The position numbers were made by a program, and so were the translations under genes. Shown piece after piece: positions 43,637 to 52,679 of a stretch of DNA of 64,000 nt (the stretch's first letter is position 1; the number at the start of each line of letters is the position of its first letter). The notes beneath the pieces were generated by a model. It ran no database searches. It was not told the origin of the DNA and saw nothing but the letters and a program-made list of their open reading frames with translations. Source of the stretch: Streptomyces pacificus (GTDB taxonomy: Bacteria; Actinomycetota; Actinomycetes; Streptomycetales; Streptomycetaceae); assembly GCF_011766325.1 (NCBI RefSeq), contig NZ_BLLG01000020.1, forward strand, positions 1 to 64,000, read 5' to 3'.

Positions 43637-44598
43637 TCGCCGCCCACCGCGTCCTGCGCCGGGGTCGCGGGAGCGGTCGCGCCGGGAGGCCGCGCGCCCG
43701 AGGCGGTGTGGCCCGAGGCGGTACTACCCGAGGCGGTGTCGCCCGAGGCGGTACTACCCGAGGCGGTGCTGCCGGGCGCCGTCGCGTGGGGAGCCGTCGC
43801 GCCGGGAGCCGAGGTCGCCGGTGCCGCCTCCGGTCCCGCGGGCTCCGTGGTCGCGGCCTCCCAGGCCGCCTCGATCGCCTCGACGAAGGTCCGCTCAGGC
43901 TGGGCACCCGCGAGGGGACGGCCGTTGACCACGAACGACGGCGTGGACGTGGCACCCAGCCCGTAGCCCTCCTCCCGGTCCCTCGCCACGGCCTCACGCG
44001 CCTCCCCGCTCGCCACGTCACGGCTGAAACGCGCCAGGTCCTTCACCCCGGCCGTGGCCGCGAGTTCCCTGAGCCGCTGCTCGCCGAAGCCCTGCTCCTT
44101 GGCACCGTCGGCGTACGCGGCCTTGTGGAACTGCCAGAAGCGGCCCTGCTGCCCGGCGGCCCAGGCGGCCCGGGCGGCGGCCTCCGACTCCTCGCCGAAG
44201 ATCGGGAAGTTGCGCCACTCGATGCGCAGAACGCCCTTCTCCACATACTTCCGGACCAGTTCCGGCTCGGTGTCGCGGGCGAACTTCCCGCAGTAGCCGC
44301 AGGCGAAGTCGGCGTACTCGATCATCACCACGGGCGCCTCGGCCCGCCCCAGCGCAAGCGGGTCGCCCGCATCGCGCCGGGCGAGCTTCTCCAGCTCGGG
44401 GTAGACCCCGGCGTCCGGTTCGGCGGACACGTCGGCCACGGAGAGCCCGCCCGTCGACGGGTCATCGGGCTTGGTGGCGGTGTAGGAGACGAAGCCGAGC
44501 AGAACCGCGGCTGCGGCGACCGCGGCGCCGTAGGCGAACGGCTTGACGGAGCGGGCGGAACGGTTGCCGCTGCGGGCAGGGGTGCGTGACGCGGGCAT
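43633..44598 (-). CDS. DsbA-like / thioredoxin-fold membrane-anchored oxidoreductase
   Basis: A 321-residue protein. One membrane anchor (FAYGAAVAAAAVLLGFVSYTA, about 21-42) is followed by a thioredoxin-fold domain at about 75-245. The active site is FACGYCGKF (CxxC) with the cis-Pro loop GATSTPSFVVNGRPL. The last 65 residues are repeats of ATAPGSTASG coded by DNA repeats (43690-43790). It acts on extracytoplasmic disulfides together with the CcdA protein downstream. Confidence 0.9.
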   Translation of the reverse strand: MPASRTPARSGNRSARSVKPFAYGAAVAAAAVLLGFVSYTATKPDDPSTGGLSVADVSAEPDAGVYPELEKLARRDAGDPLALGRAEAPVVMIEYADFACGYCGKFARDTEPELVRKYVEKGVLRIEWRNFPIFGEESEAAARAAWAAGQQGRFWQFHKAAYADGAKEQGFGEQRLRELAATAGVKDLARFSRDVASGEAREAVARDREEGYGLGATSTPSFVVNGRPLAGAQPERTFVEAIEAAWEAATTEPAGPEAAPATSAPGATAPHATAPGSTASGSTASGDTASGSTASGHTASGARPPGATAPATPAQDAVGGE

Positions 44599-44659
44599 GA
44601 CGGTGTTCTCTCTCGTAAGGGCGCAGGGGTGACGGACGGTGCTGAGCGCTGCCGTGGGC

Positions 44660-45262
44660 CTATACGCGCAGTACGGAGAGGTCTATCGGTCCGGGAGCGG
44701 CGAGCACGGGCGGGGCGCGCCCCGGCGCGGGACCGAGCACACCGTCGCCGGCCGCGGGGCCCCCGGCCGCGCCGTGGGCGGCGGCCGGCAGGACGGACAG
44801 CAGTTCGTGCGCGGCGGAGCCGCGCGGCGGCACAGCGGGGTCGAGCCCGCCATCGCCGGACCCCTCGCCGCAGCCGGGGGCCCGCTGCTCGTCCGGCGAA
44901 CCGGTCCCGTCCCGCGGTGCGGTCCCGTCCCGCAGGGCGCCTCCGTCCGGCGCGGCCAGGGCCACGGGCGGAGGCACGGGCAGAGGCAGGGCAGTCCGCG
45001 GTGCCAGGGCCGCGAGGGCCGCCGCACCGGCTCGCGGAACCACGGCAGCGGGCGCGCCCCCACCGGTCGGCGGCACCACGAGAACCGACGCGGCCCCACC
45101 CGCCGACGGAACGGGGGCGAGCCGCGACCGGCCGTGTTCGGGTGCGCCGCCGGTGGCCGCGGCCATGCTCGTCCCCGCGCAGAGAAGTGCCCCCGTCAGC
45201 ACCGCGGTGAGCGCCGCGACGACCGCGAGGGCGCGGTGCCAACGGCTGCGGGGGCTGGGCAT
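44660..45262 (-). CDS. secreted or lipid-free exported hypothetical protein
   Basis: A 200-residue protein beginning MPSPRSRWHRALAVVAALTA, a signal peptide that ends near TSMAAATG. The mature part is Ala/Pro/Gly-rich (VVPPTGGGAPAAVVPRAGAA, HELLSVLPAAAHGAAGG) with one Cys and no domain. ATG 45262 has AGGAG upstream. It is divergent from hrpA. Function is unknown. Confidence 0.6.
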   Translation of the reverse strand: MPSPRSRWHRALAVVAALTAVLTGALLCAGTSMAAATGGAPEHGRSRLAPVPSAGGAASVLVVPPTGGGAPAAVVPRAGAAALAALAPRTALPLPVPPPVALAAPDGGALRDGTAPRDGTGSPDEQRAPGCGEGSGDGGLDPAVPPRGSAAHELLSVLPAAAHGAAGGPAAGDGVLGPAPGRAPPVLAAPGPIDLSVLRV

Positions 45263-45524
45263 GGGCGGGGGCTCCTGGGGTCGACGTGCCCGCAATCGTA
45301 CGGGCCCGCCGGGCGGCGGACCCGTACGCCCTGCTCGGCGGAGCCCTACGCCCCGCACCGCGCCGCACCGGCCGTCCGGAGCCCGCGCCCCCGAGCCCGG
45401 GCGGCCACCCGCGGCCACCCGCGGCCGGCCGCGATCCGTTCCTCGTCCGGCGCACGAACCGTGTCGGGGAACACCGGAAATGGGTTCGCCAGTCCGCTCG
45501 AGCGGGTGCGATCCTGGATCCCGT

Positions 45525-48500
45525 ATGTCTACTTCCTTCACCGATCTCCAGAAGCAGCTGGCCGAGATCTCGCTGCGCGACGCGCACCGGCTCGGACGGC
45601 GCCTCGAGGGCGCCCGCCGCATCCGCAAACCCGAGGCCCGGCAGGCCGTGCTCGACGAGATCGCGGCCGAGGCCGGCAAGGCCGCCGGGCGGACCGCCGA
45701 GCGCGCCGCGCGGGTGCCCCGGGTCACGTACCCGGAACTGCTCCCGGTCAGCCAGAAGAAGGACGAGATCCTCGAGGCGGTACGGGACCATCAGGTCGTG
45801 ATCGTCGCGGGCGAGACCGGCTCGGGCAAGACGACGCAGATCCCCAAGATCTGCCTGGAACTCGGCCGCGGCGTACGCGGCATGATCGGGCACACCCAGC
45901 CGCGGCGGATCGCCGCGCGGACGGTCGCCGAGCGCGTGGCCGAGGAGCTGCGCACCCCGCTCGGCGAGGCGGTGGGCTGGAAGGTCCGGTTCACCGACCA
46001 GGTGAACCCGGGCGCGACCTTCGTCAAGCTCATGACGGACGGCATCCTCCTCGCGGAGATCCAGACGGACCGCGAGCTGCGCGCCTACGACACGATCATC
46101 ATCGACGAGGCCCACGAGCGGTCCCTCAACATCGACTTCCTGCTGGGCTACCTCTCCCAGCTGCTGCCCAAGCGACCCGACCTCAAGGTCGTGATCACGT
46201 CGGCGACGATCGATCCCGAGCGCTTCTCCCGGCACTTCGGCGACGCGCCGATCGTGGAGGTGAGCGGGCGTACGTATCCGGTCGAAGTGCGCTACCGGCC
46301 GCTGCTCGACGAAGCGGCGTCCGGCACCCGCGGGGACCGCGCAGGCGGGACCGACGACTCCGACCGCGACCAGATCACCGCGATCTGCGACGCGGTCGAC
46401 GAGCTCCAGCGGGAAGGGCCGGGCGACATCCTGGTCTTCCTCTCCGGCGAGCGGGAGATCCGGGACACCGCGGACGCGCTGAACAAGAAGAACCTCCGCC
46501 ACACCGAGGTCCTCCCCCTCTACGCCAGACTGTCGCACGCCGAGCAGCACCGCGTCTTCCAGCCGCACACCGGCCGCCGGATCGTCCTGGCGACCAACGT
46601 GGCCGAGACGTCCCTGACGGTGCCGGGCATCAAGTACGTCGTCGACCCCGGCACCGCCCGTATCTCCCGCTACAGCCACCGCACCAAGGTCCAGCGGCTG
46701 CCCATCGAGGCGATCAGCCAGGCCAGCGCCAACCAGCGCAAGGGCCGCTGCGGCCGTACCTCCGACGGCGTCTGCATCCGGCTCTACAGCGAGGACGACT
46801 TCCTGTCCCGGCCGGAGTTCACGGACGCCGAGATCCTCCGTACGAACCTCGCCTCGGTCATCCTCCAGATGACCGCGGCCGGGCTCGGCGACATCGAGAA
46901 GTTCCCCTTCATCGACCCGCCGGACCACCGGAACATCCGGGACGGCGTGCAACTGCTGCAGGAGCTGGGCGCGGTCGACTCCACCCAGAAGGACCCGGGC
47001 AAGCGGCTGACGCAGACGGGCCGCCGACTGGCCCAGCTTCCCGTCGACCCCCGGCTGGCCCGAATGGTCCTGGAGGCGGACAGGAACGGCTGCGTCCGCG
47101 AGGTCATGGTCATCGCCGCCGCCCTGTCGATCCAGGACCCTCGTGAGCGCCCCGCCGACAAGCAGGCGGCGGCCGACCAGATGCACGCCCGCTTCAGGGA
47201 CGAGACGAGCGACTTCCTCTCCTTCCTCAACCTCTGGAGCTATGTCCGCGAGCAGCAGAAGGAGCGCGGCTCGTCCAGTTTCCGCCGGATGTGCAAGCAG
47301 GAGTACCTGAACTTCCTGCGCATCCGCGAATGGCAGGACATCTACTCCCAGCTGCGCACGGTAGCCAGGCAGATGGGGCTCCGCGTCGAGGAGCCCTCGG
47401 CGGGCACCGGCGCGCCCGAGCAGTCCGTCCATGTCTCCCTCCTCGCCGGCCTGCTGTCGCACATCGGGATGAAGGACGTCAAGGACACCGGGAGGGAGGG
47501 CGGGAAGGACACCGGGAGGGAGGGCGGGAAGGGCGCCGCGCGGGACGGCGGGAAGGGCACGGCGAAGAACGAGTACCTGGGCGCCCGGAACGCCAGGTTC
47601 GCCGTCTTCCCCGGCTCGGCGCTGTTCAGGAAGCCGCCGCGCTTTGTGATGTCCGCCGAACTGGTCGAGACGTCCCGGCTGTGGGCGCGGGTCAACGCGA
47701 GGATCGAGCCCGAGTGGATCGAGCCGCTCGCGGGGCATCTGGTCAAGCGCACCTACAGCGAGCCGCACTGGGAGAAGGACCAGGCGGCGGTGATGGCGTA
47801 CGAGAAGGTCACCCTGTACGGGGTGCCGATCGTCACCCAGCGCAAGGTGAACTACGGCCGGATCGACCCGGAGACGAGCCGTGAGCTCTTCCTCCGCAAC
47901 GCCCTGGTCGAGGGCGACTGGCGGACCCACCACAAGTTCTTCGCCGACAACCGCAGGCTGCTCACCGAGGTGGAGGAGCTGGAGCACCGGGCCCGCCGCC
48001 GCGACATCCTCGTCGACGACGAGACCCTGTTCGACTTCTACGACCAGCGGGTACCCGAGCACGTGGTGTCCGGCGCCCACTTCGACTCGTGGTGGAAGCA
48101 CAAGCGCCGCGAGCAGCCGGAGCTGCTCGACTTCGAGCGCGAGATGCTCATCAACGAGAAGGCCGGGGCGGTCACCAAGGACGACTACCCCGACTCGTGG
48201 CGGCAGGGGCGGCTGAAGTTCCGCGTCACCTACCAGTTCGAGCCGGGCGCTGACGCCGACGGGGTCACCGTCCACATCCCGCTGCAGGTGCTCAACCAGG
48301 TCGCCGAGGAGGGCTTCGACTGGCAGATCCCCGGACTGCGCGCCGAGGTCGTCACCGAGCTGATCCGGTCCCTGCCGAAGCCGGTCCGCCGGAACTACGT
48401 GCCGGCGCCGGACTTCGCCAGGGCCTTCCTGGAGCGGGCCGTCCCGCTGCAGGAGCCGCTTGCGGTCACGCTCGCGCGGGAACTCCAGCGCATGGTCGGG

Positions 48501-49574
48501 GTGCCGGTCACGGCGGATGACTTCGACCTGGCCAGGGTCCCGGAGCATCTGAAGGTCACCTTCCGGATCGTCGACGAGCGGCGCCGCAAGCTGGCCGAGG
48601 ACAAGGACCTGGAGGCGCTGCGCCTGCGGCTGAAGCCGAAGGCGCGCCGGGCGCTTTCGGAGGCCGCGGCGGCCAGCGCAGGGCGGACCGGTGGCGATGC
48701 CGTCGAGCGGACGGGGCTGAAGGACTGGACGATCGGGACGCTGTCGCGGATCTTCGAGACCCGCCGGGCGGGCCAGCCGGTCAAGGCCTATCCCGCGCTG
48801 GTGGACGACGGCGACTCGGTCTCCGTGCGCCTGTTCGACACCGAGGCCGAGCAGGCGGAGGCGATGTGGCGGGGCACCCGCCGGCTGATCATGCTGAACG
48901 TCCCGGTGAATCCGGCGAAGTTCGCCTCCGACCGGATGTCCAACCAGCAGAAGCTGGCGCTGTCCGCCAATCCGCACGGCTCGGTACAGGCGCTCTTCGA
49001 CGACTGCGCCTCGGCCTCCGCCGACAAGCTGATCGCGGACCACGGCGGACCCGCCTGGGACGAGGAGTCGTTCCGCAAGCTCCACGACCGGGTCCGCGCG
49101 GACCTCGTGGACGCGACCGTGCGGACCGTCGACCGGGTGGGGCAGATCCTGGCGGCCTGGCAGGCCTGTGAGCGCCGCCTGAAGGGCACCACCAGTCCGG
49201 CGCTCGCAGGCAACGCGGAGGATGTGCGGGAGCAGCTCGCCCGGCTCGTGCCGCCCGGGTTCGTGACCCGGACCGGTCTTCGGCGGCTGCCGGACCTGAT
49301 GCGCTACCTGGTCGCGGTGGACCGGCGCCTGCAGCAGATGCCGACCTCCGTCCAGCGCGACACGACGCGTATGGAGAAGGTGCGGGAGATGCAGGACGAG
49401 TACGCCTGGCTCCTCGAGCAGCTGCCGGCCGGCCGCCCGGTGCCGCAGGAGGTCCGGGACATTCGCTGGATGATCGAGGAGCTCCGGGTGAGCTACTTCG
49501 CCCACGCGCTGGGCACCGCGTACCCCGTCTCCGACAAGCGCATCGTCAAGGCGATCGACGCGGCGGCGCCGTGA
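45525..49574 (+). CDS. hrpA: ATP-dependent RNA helicase HrpA (DEAH box)
   Basis: A 1349-residue DEAH helicase. Motif I GETGSGKTTQIPK is near residue 98, then TQPRRIAARTVAERVA, DEAH in IIIDEAHERSLNIDF, SATID, FLSGEREIRDTADAL, TNVAETSLTVPGIKYVVD and QRKGRCGRTSDGVCIRLY. The helicase-associated and OB regions follow and the HrpA-specific C-terminal domain ends the protein; the length fits bacterial HrpA. A Lys/Gly/Glu-rich repeat (DTGREGGK twice) lies near residue 655. In E. coli HrpA rescues stalled ribosomes. Confidence 0.95.
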   Translation: MSTSFTDLQKQLAEISLRDAHRLGRRLEGARRIRKPEARQAVLDEIAAEAGKAAGRTAERAARVPRVTYPELLPVSQKKDEILEAVRDHQVVIVAGETGSGKTTQIPKICLELGRGVRGMIGHTQPRRIAARTVAERVAEELRTPLGEAVGWKVRFTDQVNPGATFVKLMTDGILLAEIQTDRELRAYDTIIIDEAHERSLNIDFLLGYLSQLLPKRPDLKVVITSATIDPERFSRHFGDAPIVEVSGRTYPVEVRYRPLLDEAASGTRGDRAGGTDDSDRDQITAICDAVDELQREGPGDILVFLSGEREIRDTADALNKKNLRHTEVLPLYARLSHAEQHRVFQPHTGRRIVLATNVAETSLTVPGIKYVVDPGTARISRYSHRTKVQRLPIEAISQASANQRKGRCGRTSDGVCIRLYSEDDFLSRPEFTDAEILRTNLASVILQMTAAGLGDIEKFPFIDPPDHRNIRDGVQLLQELGAVDSTQKDPGKRLTQTGRRLAQLPVDPRLARMVLEADRNGCVREVMVIAAALSIQDPRERPADKQAAADQMHARFRDETSDFLSFLNLWSYVREQQKERGSSSFRRMCKQEYLNFLRIREWQDIYSQLRTVARQMGLRVEEPSAGTGAPEQSVHVSLLAGLLSHIGMKDVKDTGREGGKDTGREGGKGAARDGGKGTAKNEYLGARNARFAVFPGSALFRKPPRFVMSAELVETSRLWARVNARIEPEWIEPLAGHLVKRTYSEPHWEKDQAAVMAYEKVTLYGVPIVTQRKVNYGRIDPETSRELFLRNALVEGDWRTHHKFFADNRRLLTEVEELEHRARRRDILVDDETLFDFYDQRVPEHVVSGAHFDSWWKHKRREQPELLDFEREMLINEKAGAVTKDDYPDSWRQGRLKFRVTYQFEPGADADGVTVHIPLQVLNQVAEEGFDWQIPGLRAEVVTELIRSLPKPVRRNYVPAPDFARAFLERAVPLQEPLAVTLARELQRMVGVPVTADDFDLARVPEHLKVTFRIVDERRRKLAEDKDLEALRLRLKPKARRALSEAAAASAGRTGGDAVERTGLKDWTIGTLSRIFETRRAGQPVKAYPALVDDGDSVSVRLFDTEAEQAEAMWRGTRRLIMLNVPVNPAKFASDRMSNQQKLALSANPHGSVQALFDDCASASADKLIADHGGPAWDEESFRKLHDRVRADLVDATVRTVDRVGQILAAWQACERRLKGTTSPALAGNAEDVREQLARLVPPGFVTRTGLRRLPDLMRYLVAVDRRLQQMPTSVQRDTTRMEKVREMQDEYAWLLEQLPAGRPVPQEVRDIRWMIEELRVSYFAHALGTAYPVSDKRIVKAIDAAAP

Positions 49575-49664
49575 CGCGGCCGTAGCCTTGAGTGAGTTCG
49601 ACCGGACCCTCTGACCTGCTGTACAGTCTCTCTCGCAGCCGACGGAAGACAGGCTGCGCAGCCT

Positions 49665-49739
49665 GGTCCTGTGGAGCAGTTTGGAGTGCTCGCCACCCTG
49701 TCAAGGTGGAGGCCGCGGGTTCAAATCCCGTCAGGACCG
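49665..49739 (+). tRNA. tRNA-Asp (GTC), copy 2
   Basis: 75 nt, identical in sequence to the tRNA-Asp at 40099-40173 (anticodon GTC). TACAGT at 49622-49627 is a probable -10, with TTCGAC 19 bp upstream as -35. Confidence 0.96.
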
Positions 49740-49748
49740 CAGTTCGGT

Positions 49749-49780
49749 GAAAGGCCCGCACCCGATGGTGCGGGCCTTTC
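49749..49780 (+). terminator. terminator of tRNA-Asp copy 2
   Basis: GAAAGGCCCGCACC and GGTGCGGGCCTTTC arms around a 4-base loop form a perfect 14-bp hairpin. Confidence 0.9.
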
Positions 49781-49860
49781 GGCGTATTGACTGGGGCCTT
49801 TGCCGCCGGTACCCAGTCAGGACAGGGGTGCGGGGCCCCAGGATCCGCGGAGGTGGCGCG

Positions 49861-50382
49861 ATGGTGTTGTCCACAGTGAGACACGAGACCAGGGCGCTGC
49901 TGCGCGCCCATCTGGCGGCCGTCTCCGGCTATCGGCATCTCACCCGGCACTGTCCGGTCTGCCATCGGCTGCTCCGCCTCGCCATGGACCCGGCGGAGGC
50001 GGGGCCGGAAGAGCCCGCCGCGCCGTCGGCAGCGGCCCTGGAGGGCCGTCAGACGCTGTTCTCCGCCCGGGACGTGGGAAGCCGCCAGAGCACGGCGGGC
50101 GCCGCGGACACGGCGGACACGGCGGACACGGCGGGCGGCGCGGGCAGTGCCGCGGCGAGTCCCGCAGGCACGGCGGAGCCGGGTGCCACGGCGGAGCCCG
50201 GCGCCGAGGGACGTGCCGTCGCGGAGCCCGCAACCACGGAGCTTGCCGCCACGGCGGAAGCGGGCACCGCGGCGGTGAGACCCCCGGCCACGACGGCGTC
50301 AGAGGCACGCACCTGGGCGGCGGAACCCGGCAGCTCCCGAAACCCCGCACCACGGCAGCGACGGCGGGAGCCCGCACCATGA
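49861..50382 (+). CDS. small hypothetical protein with CPVC motif (DUF6274-like) and Ala-rich tail
   Basis: A 173-residue protein. The first 45 residues (RHETRALLRAHLAAVSGYRH, then LTRHCPVCHRLLRLAM) are conserved-looking with HxxRHCxxC, perhaps a zinc site. I recall this as DUF6274 but cannot confirm. The rest is low-complexity Ala/Glu/Thr with repeats such as ADTADTADTAGG. ATG 49861 has GGAGG upstream. Function is unknown. Confidence 0.6.
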   Translation: MVLSTVRHETRALLRAHLAAVSGYRHLTRHCPVCHRLLRLAMDPAEAGPEEPAAPSAAALEGRQTLFSARDVGSRQSTAGAADTADTADTAGGAGSAAASPAGTAEPGATAEPGAEGRAVAEPATTELAATAEAGTAAVRPPATTASEARTWAAEPGSSRNPAPRQRRREPAP

Positions 50383-50980
50383 CGGAGGAGCCACCCGCCA
50401 CGGGGACGTGCCTGGCGGCCAGGCGGAAGCCGGACACCGCGTCGACTCCCGGGGCGAAGTCCCCTCCCCTTCCTGACCGTTGACCGCCGCGCCGCGCCGG
50501 CTTGGCGGGTGGCGCGCCCGCCGAGGAGGCGGTGAGCCGCTGCTGGCAAGACCTCCGGCATGTGACAGGAGTCACCAGGTGAATTCGGGTAGGAGGCGGC
50601 TTCTCACCCTCACCTCAGGAGCGAAATCAAATACGTACAATTGCACTACTACTCAGACGGCTCCGCGCCCTTCCGCAGAAGACCGGGAGATGCCCGGGGC
50701 GCACCGTCGCCCTCCCCCGAACCGGCCGGCCTCCCACCCGGCGCGCCCCCGAGGCCCCACCCCGCCGAGCCGCCCCGGCGGTCCGCCAGGCCGCCGGCAG
50801 GCGGGGCGGCCTGGCCGCGCGGCCGCGTACCCGGGGAGCACCCGCCACACAAGAAGATCGCGCTGGACTCGGCGGAGTCCAGCGCGATCGACGACGAAAC
50901 CTGTTGGGGCAGGCGCCCGCCGTGTCGAGCTCAGTGCAGGGCTACCGGGTTGGGGGCCCGGAACGCCCTTGAACGGGGCG
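50383..50980. other. 598-bp convergent spacer with bldC terminator
   Basis: There is no convincing gene. TCGCGCTGGACT and AGTCCAGCGCGA (about 50859-50889) form a strong hairpin with a short loop, about 90 bp past the bldC stop. It probably terminates bldC. The rest is GC-rich with random open frames. Confidence 0.6.
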
Positions 50981-51187
50981 TCAGGCCTCGCTGCGCTGCT
51001 GCGGGATACCCGCCAGCAGCGCACGGACCTCCGCCTCGCGGTACCGGCGGTGTCCACCGAGCGTACGGATGGACGTGAGCTTGCCTGCCTTGGCCCAGCG
51101 CGTGACCGTCTTCGGATCCACGCGGAACATGGTGGCGACCTCAGCCGGGGTCAGCAGCGGCTCGGCATCAGGGGTGCGAGCGGTCAT
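50981..51187 (-). CDS. bldC: developmental regulator BldC
   Basis: A 68-residue MerR-like winged-helix protein (TPAEVATMFRVDPKTVTRWA, GKLTSIRTLGGHRRYREAEV). It appears identical to S. coelicolor BldC as I recall it. BldC binds direct repeats cooperatively and delays sporulation gene expression during vegetative growth. ATG 51187 has GAGGAGG-like sequence (GAGGCCGC, CCGAGGAGG) upstream. Its 5' UTR holds a perfect inverted repeat. Confidence 0.97.
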   Translation of the reverse strand: MTARTPDAEPLLTPAEVATMFRVDPKTVTRWAKAGKLTSIRTLGGHRRYREAEVRALLAGIPQQRSEA

Positions 51188-51203
51188 GAGCGGCCTCCTC
51201 GGG

Positions 51204-51225
51204 AGAACCGAACCTTCTCGGTTCT
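51204..51225 (-). promoter_or_regulatory. inverted repeat in the bldC leader
   Basis: AGAACCGA at 51204-51211 and TCGGTTCT at 51218-51225 are perfect 8-bp arms separated by 6 bp. They lie 17-38 bp upstream of the bldC ATG. A minus-strand -10-like TAGAGG lies just beyond, at about 51232-51227. It could be an operator or an RNA hairpin near the ribosome site. Confidence 0.55.
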
Positions 51226-51678
51226 TTCCTCTAAATTCTGCACCTTGGCCCGCGTTGCCCGAAATGGCAGACGCGGGCCGAGTCGGTTATAGGACGAACG
51301 GCTTGTCCTCGGCACTACAACTACACCATCTGTCCAGCCACGTCGGCCAAACCGATGGAATTGCCCTCTCAGGTGTCCATCAGTGGCGGAAGCCGATGGT
51401 TCATGCCATAGCGGACAGTCACGCCACAGTGACGATCAGTCACAGAGCGATCAGGAGTCATCAGACCCCCCATAGAGTGCAACGCTGCGCTTTCCGCCCT
51501 CAGGTAGGCGGAAGGAACCCTCCCCGGACTCCTTGTCCTATTTTGGCATGAGGATGGGCAAGGGTGGCAAGCGGCGACTTAGTGCCGTCCATCACGCTTG
51601 GACCCAAAGGCCCGGATCAGGGCGTACGTCCCCTAGATGCCCGGTTCGGCTCCGGGAAGCGTACGCGATGTTCGAGCG

Positions 51679-52524
51679 TCAGTTCGCGAACTGTCGGTCC
51701 CGGACCGCCCGCCAGCGGTCCGTGAGCCTGCCGTAGGCCGCGGCCGCGGCCTCGCCGTCGTTCTCCCGGAGCGCCGCGATACCCGCCGCGACATCGGCGG
51801 CCGACCGGTCGCCGGCCAGCCGGTCCGGTGGCAGCGCATGGACCAGCCCCCCGTAGTCGAGCTCGACCAGGGAGCGCGGGTGGAAGTCCTCCAGCCAGCG
51901 CCCCACGTCCACCAGCCCCTCCGTGAGCGGCCCCTCCTCGACGCTGTCCCGCAGGATCTTCAGGGCCCGCGCCAGCCTGCGCCTGGCCTGCACCATCGGT
52001 GTGCGGTAGCGCAGCACGGGCGGCACCCCGGGCACCTCGCCCGGCGCGTACTCGCGCTCGTCGTCCGCGAAGAGGACGAACCAGCGGACCGGCACCTGCC
52101 ACACCGCCGTCCTGATCCACGGGCGGGCGTCCGGGTTGCCCTCCCGCCACGCCTCGTAGTCGGCCGCCGCCTGGCCGCGCACCACCGGCGGCAGCACCGC
52201 GTCGAGCACGGGGGGCGGGAGGAGCTCCGCCAGCTCCTCCAGGGCCAGCCAGCCGCGCAGCCGGGTCCGCCAGGGGCAGACCCTGACGACCCCGTCGCCC
52301 TCGGCGACGAAGGCTTCGGCGCTCTCGTGGACCGGGACCGCCACGGGAGGCGTGGGCAGCAGATCGGCCAGCGACCGCCGGAGCTCGTCCTGGGCTGTGG
52401 GGGCCCGTCCGGAGCGGGCGTACCGGGACCAGTGGCTCCGCTCGGGCTCGGGGAACGCCGCCAGCGGCTCGTACACCCGCAGGTAGGACGCGTACGGGAC
52501 GAGCACTGAAGTGACGGCCGGCAT
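51679..52524 (-). CDS. conserved actinobacterial hypothetical protein
   Basis: A 281-residue soluble protein. Recognisable stretches are VLVPYASYLRVYEPLAAFPE, VCPWRTRLRGWLALEELAEL, WQVPVRWFVLFADDEREY, YRTPMVQARRRLARALKILR and VELDYGGLVHALPPDRL. I know it as a conserved neighbour of bldC and vdh in Streptomyces but know no function. It has no signal peptide or membrane segment. The 491-bp spacer to bldC (51188-51678) carries the bldC promoter and no gene. Confidence 0.75.
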   Translation of the reverse strand: MPAVTSVLVPYASYLRVYEPLAAFPEPERSHWSRYARSGRAPTAQDELRRSLADLLPTPPVAVPVHESAEAFVAEGDGVVRVCPWRTRLRGWLALEELAELLPPPVLDAVLPPVVRGQAAADYEAWREGNPDARPWIRTAVWQVPVRWFVLFADDEREYAPGEVPGVPPVLRYRTPMVQARRRLARALKILRDSVEEGPLTEGLVDVGRWLEDFHPRSLVELDYGGLVHALPPDRLAGDRSAADVAAGIAALRENDGEAAAAAYGRLTDRWRAVRDRQFAN

Positions 52525-52679
52525 GTCGGAGATCCTTCCACGCGCATACTCCGGGAGAGGGTGATCCTGAGCACGGGAGCCGATCTACCCCCGCGTAGGA
52601 CTTACCCTCTTGCCCATCAGGTCCCTCCCCACCCGCAGGAGGGCCGTCAATCGCCGCTTCGTACTTGGGAGTCACCACC

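Noticed and set aside
44325..49505. A 1726-codon open frame on the minus strand
   Set aside because: It lies antisense to hrpA and has no domain motifs; it is rich in Gly, Arg, Asp and Leu as expected for a frame opposite a GC-rich gene.
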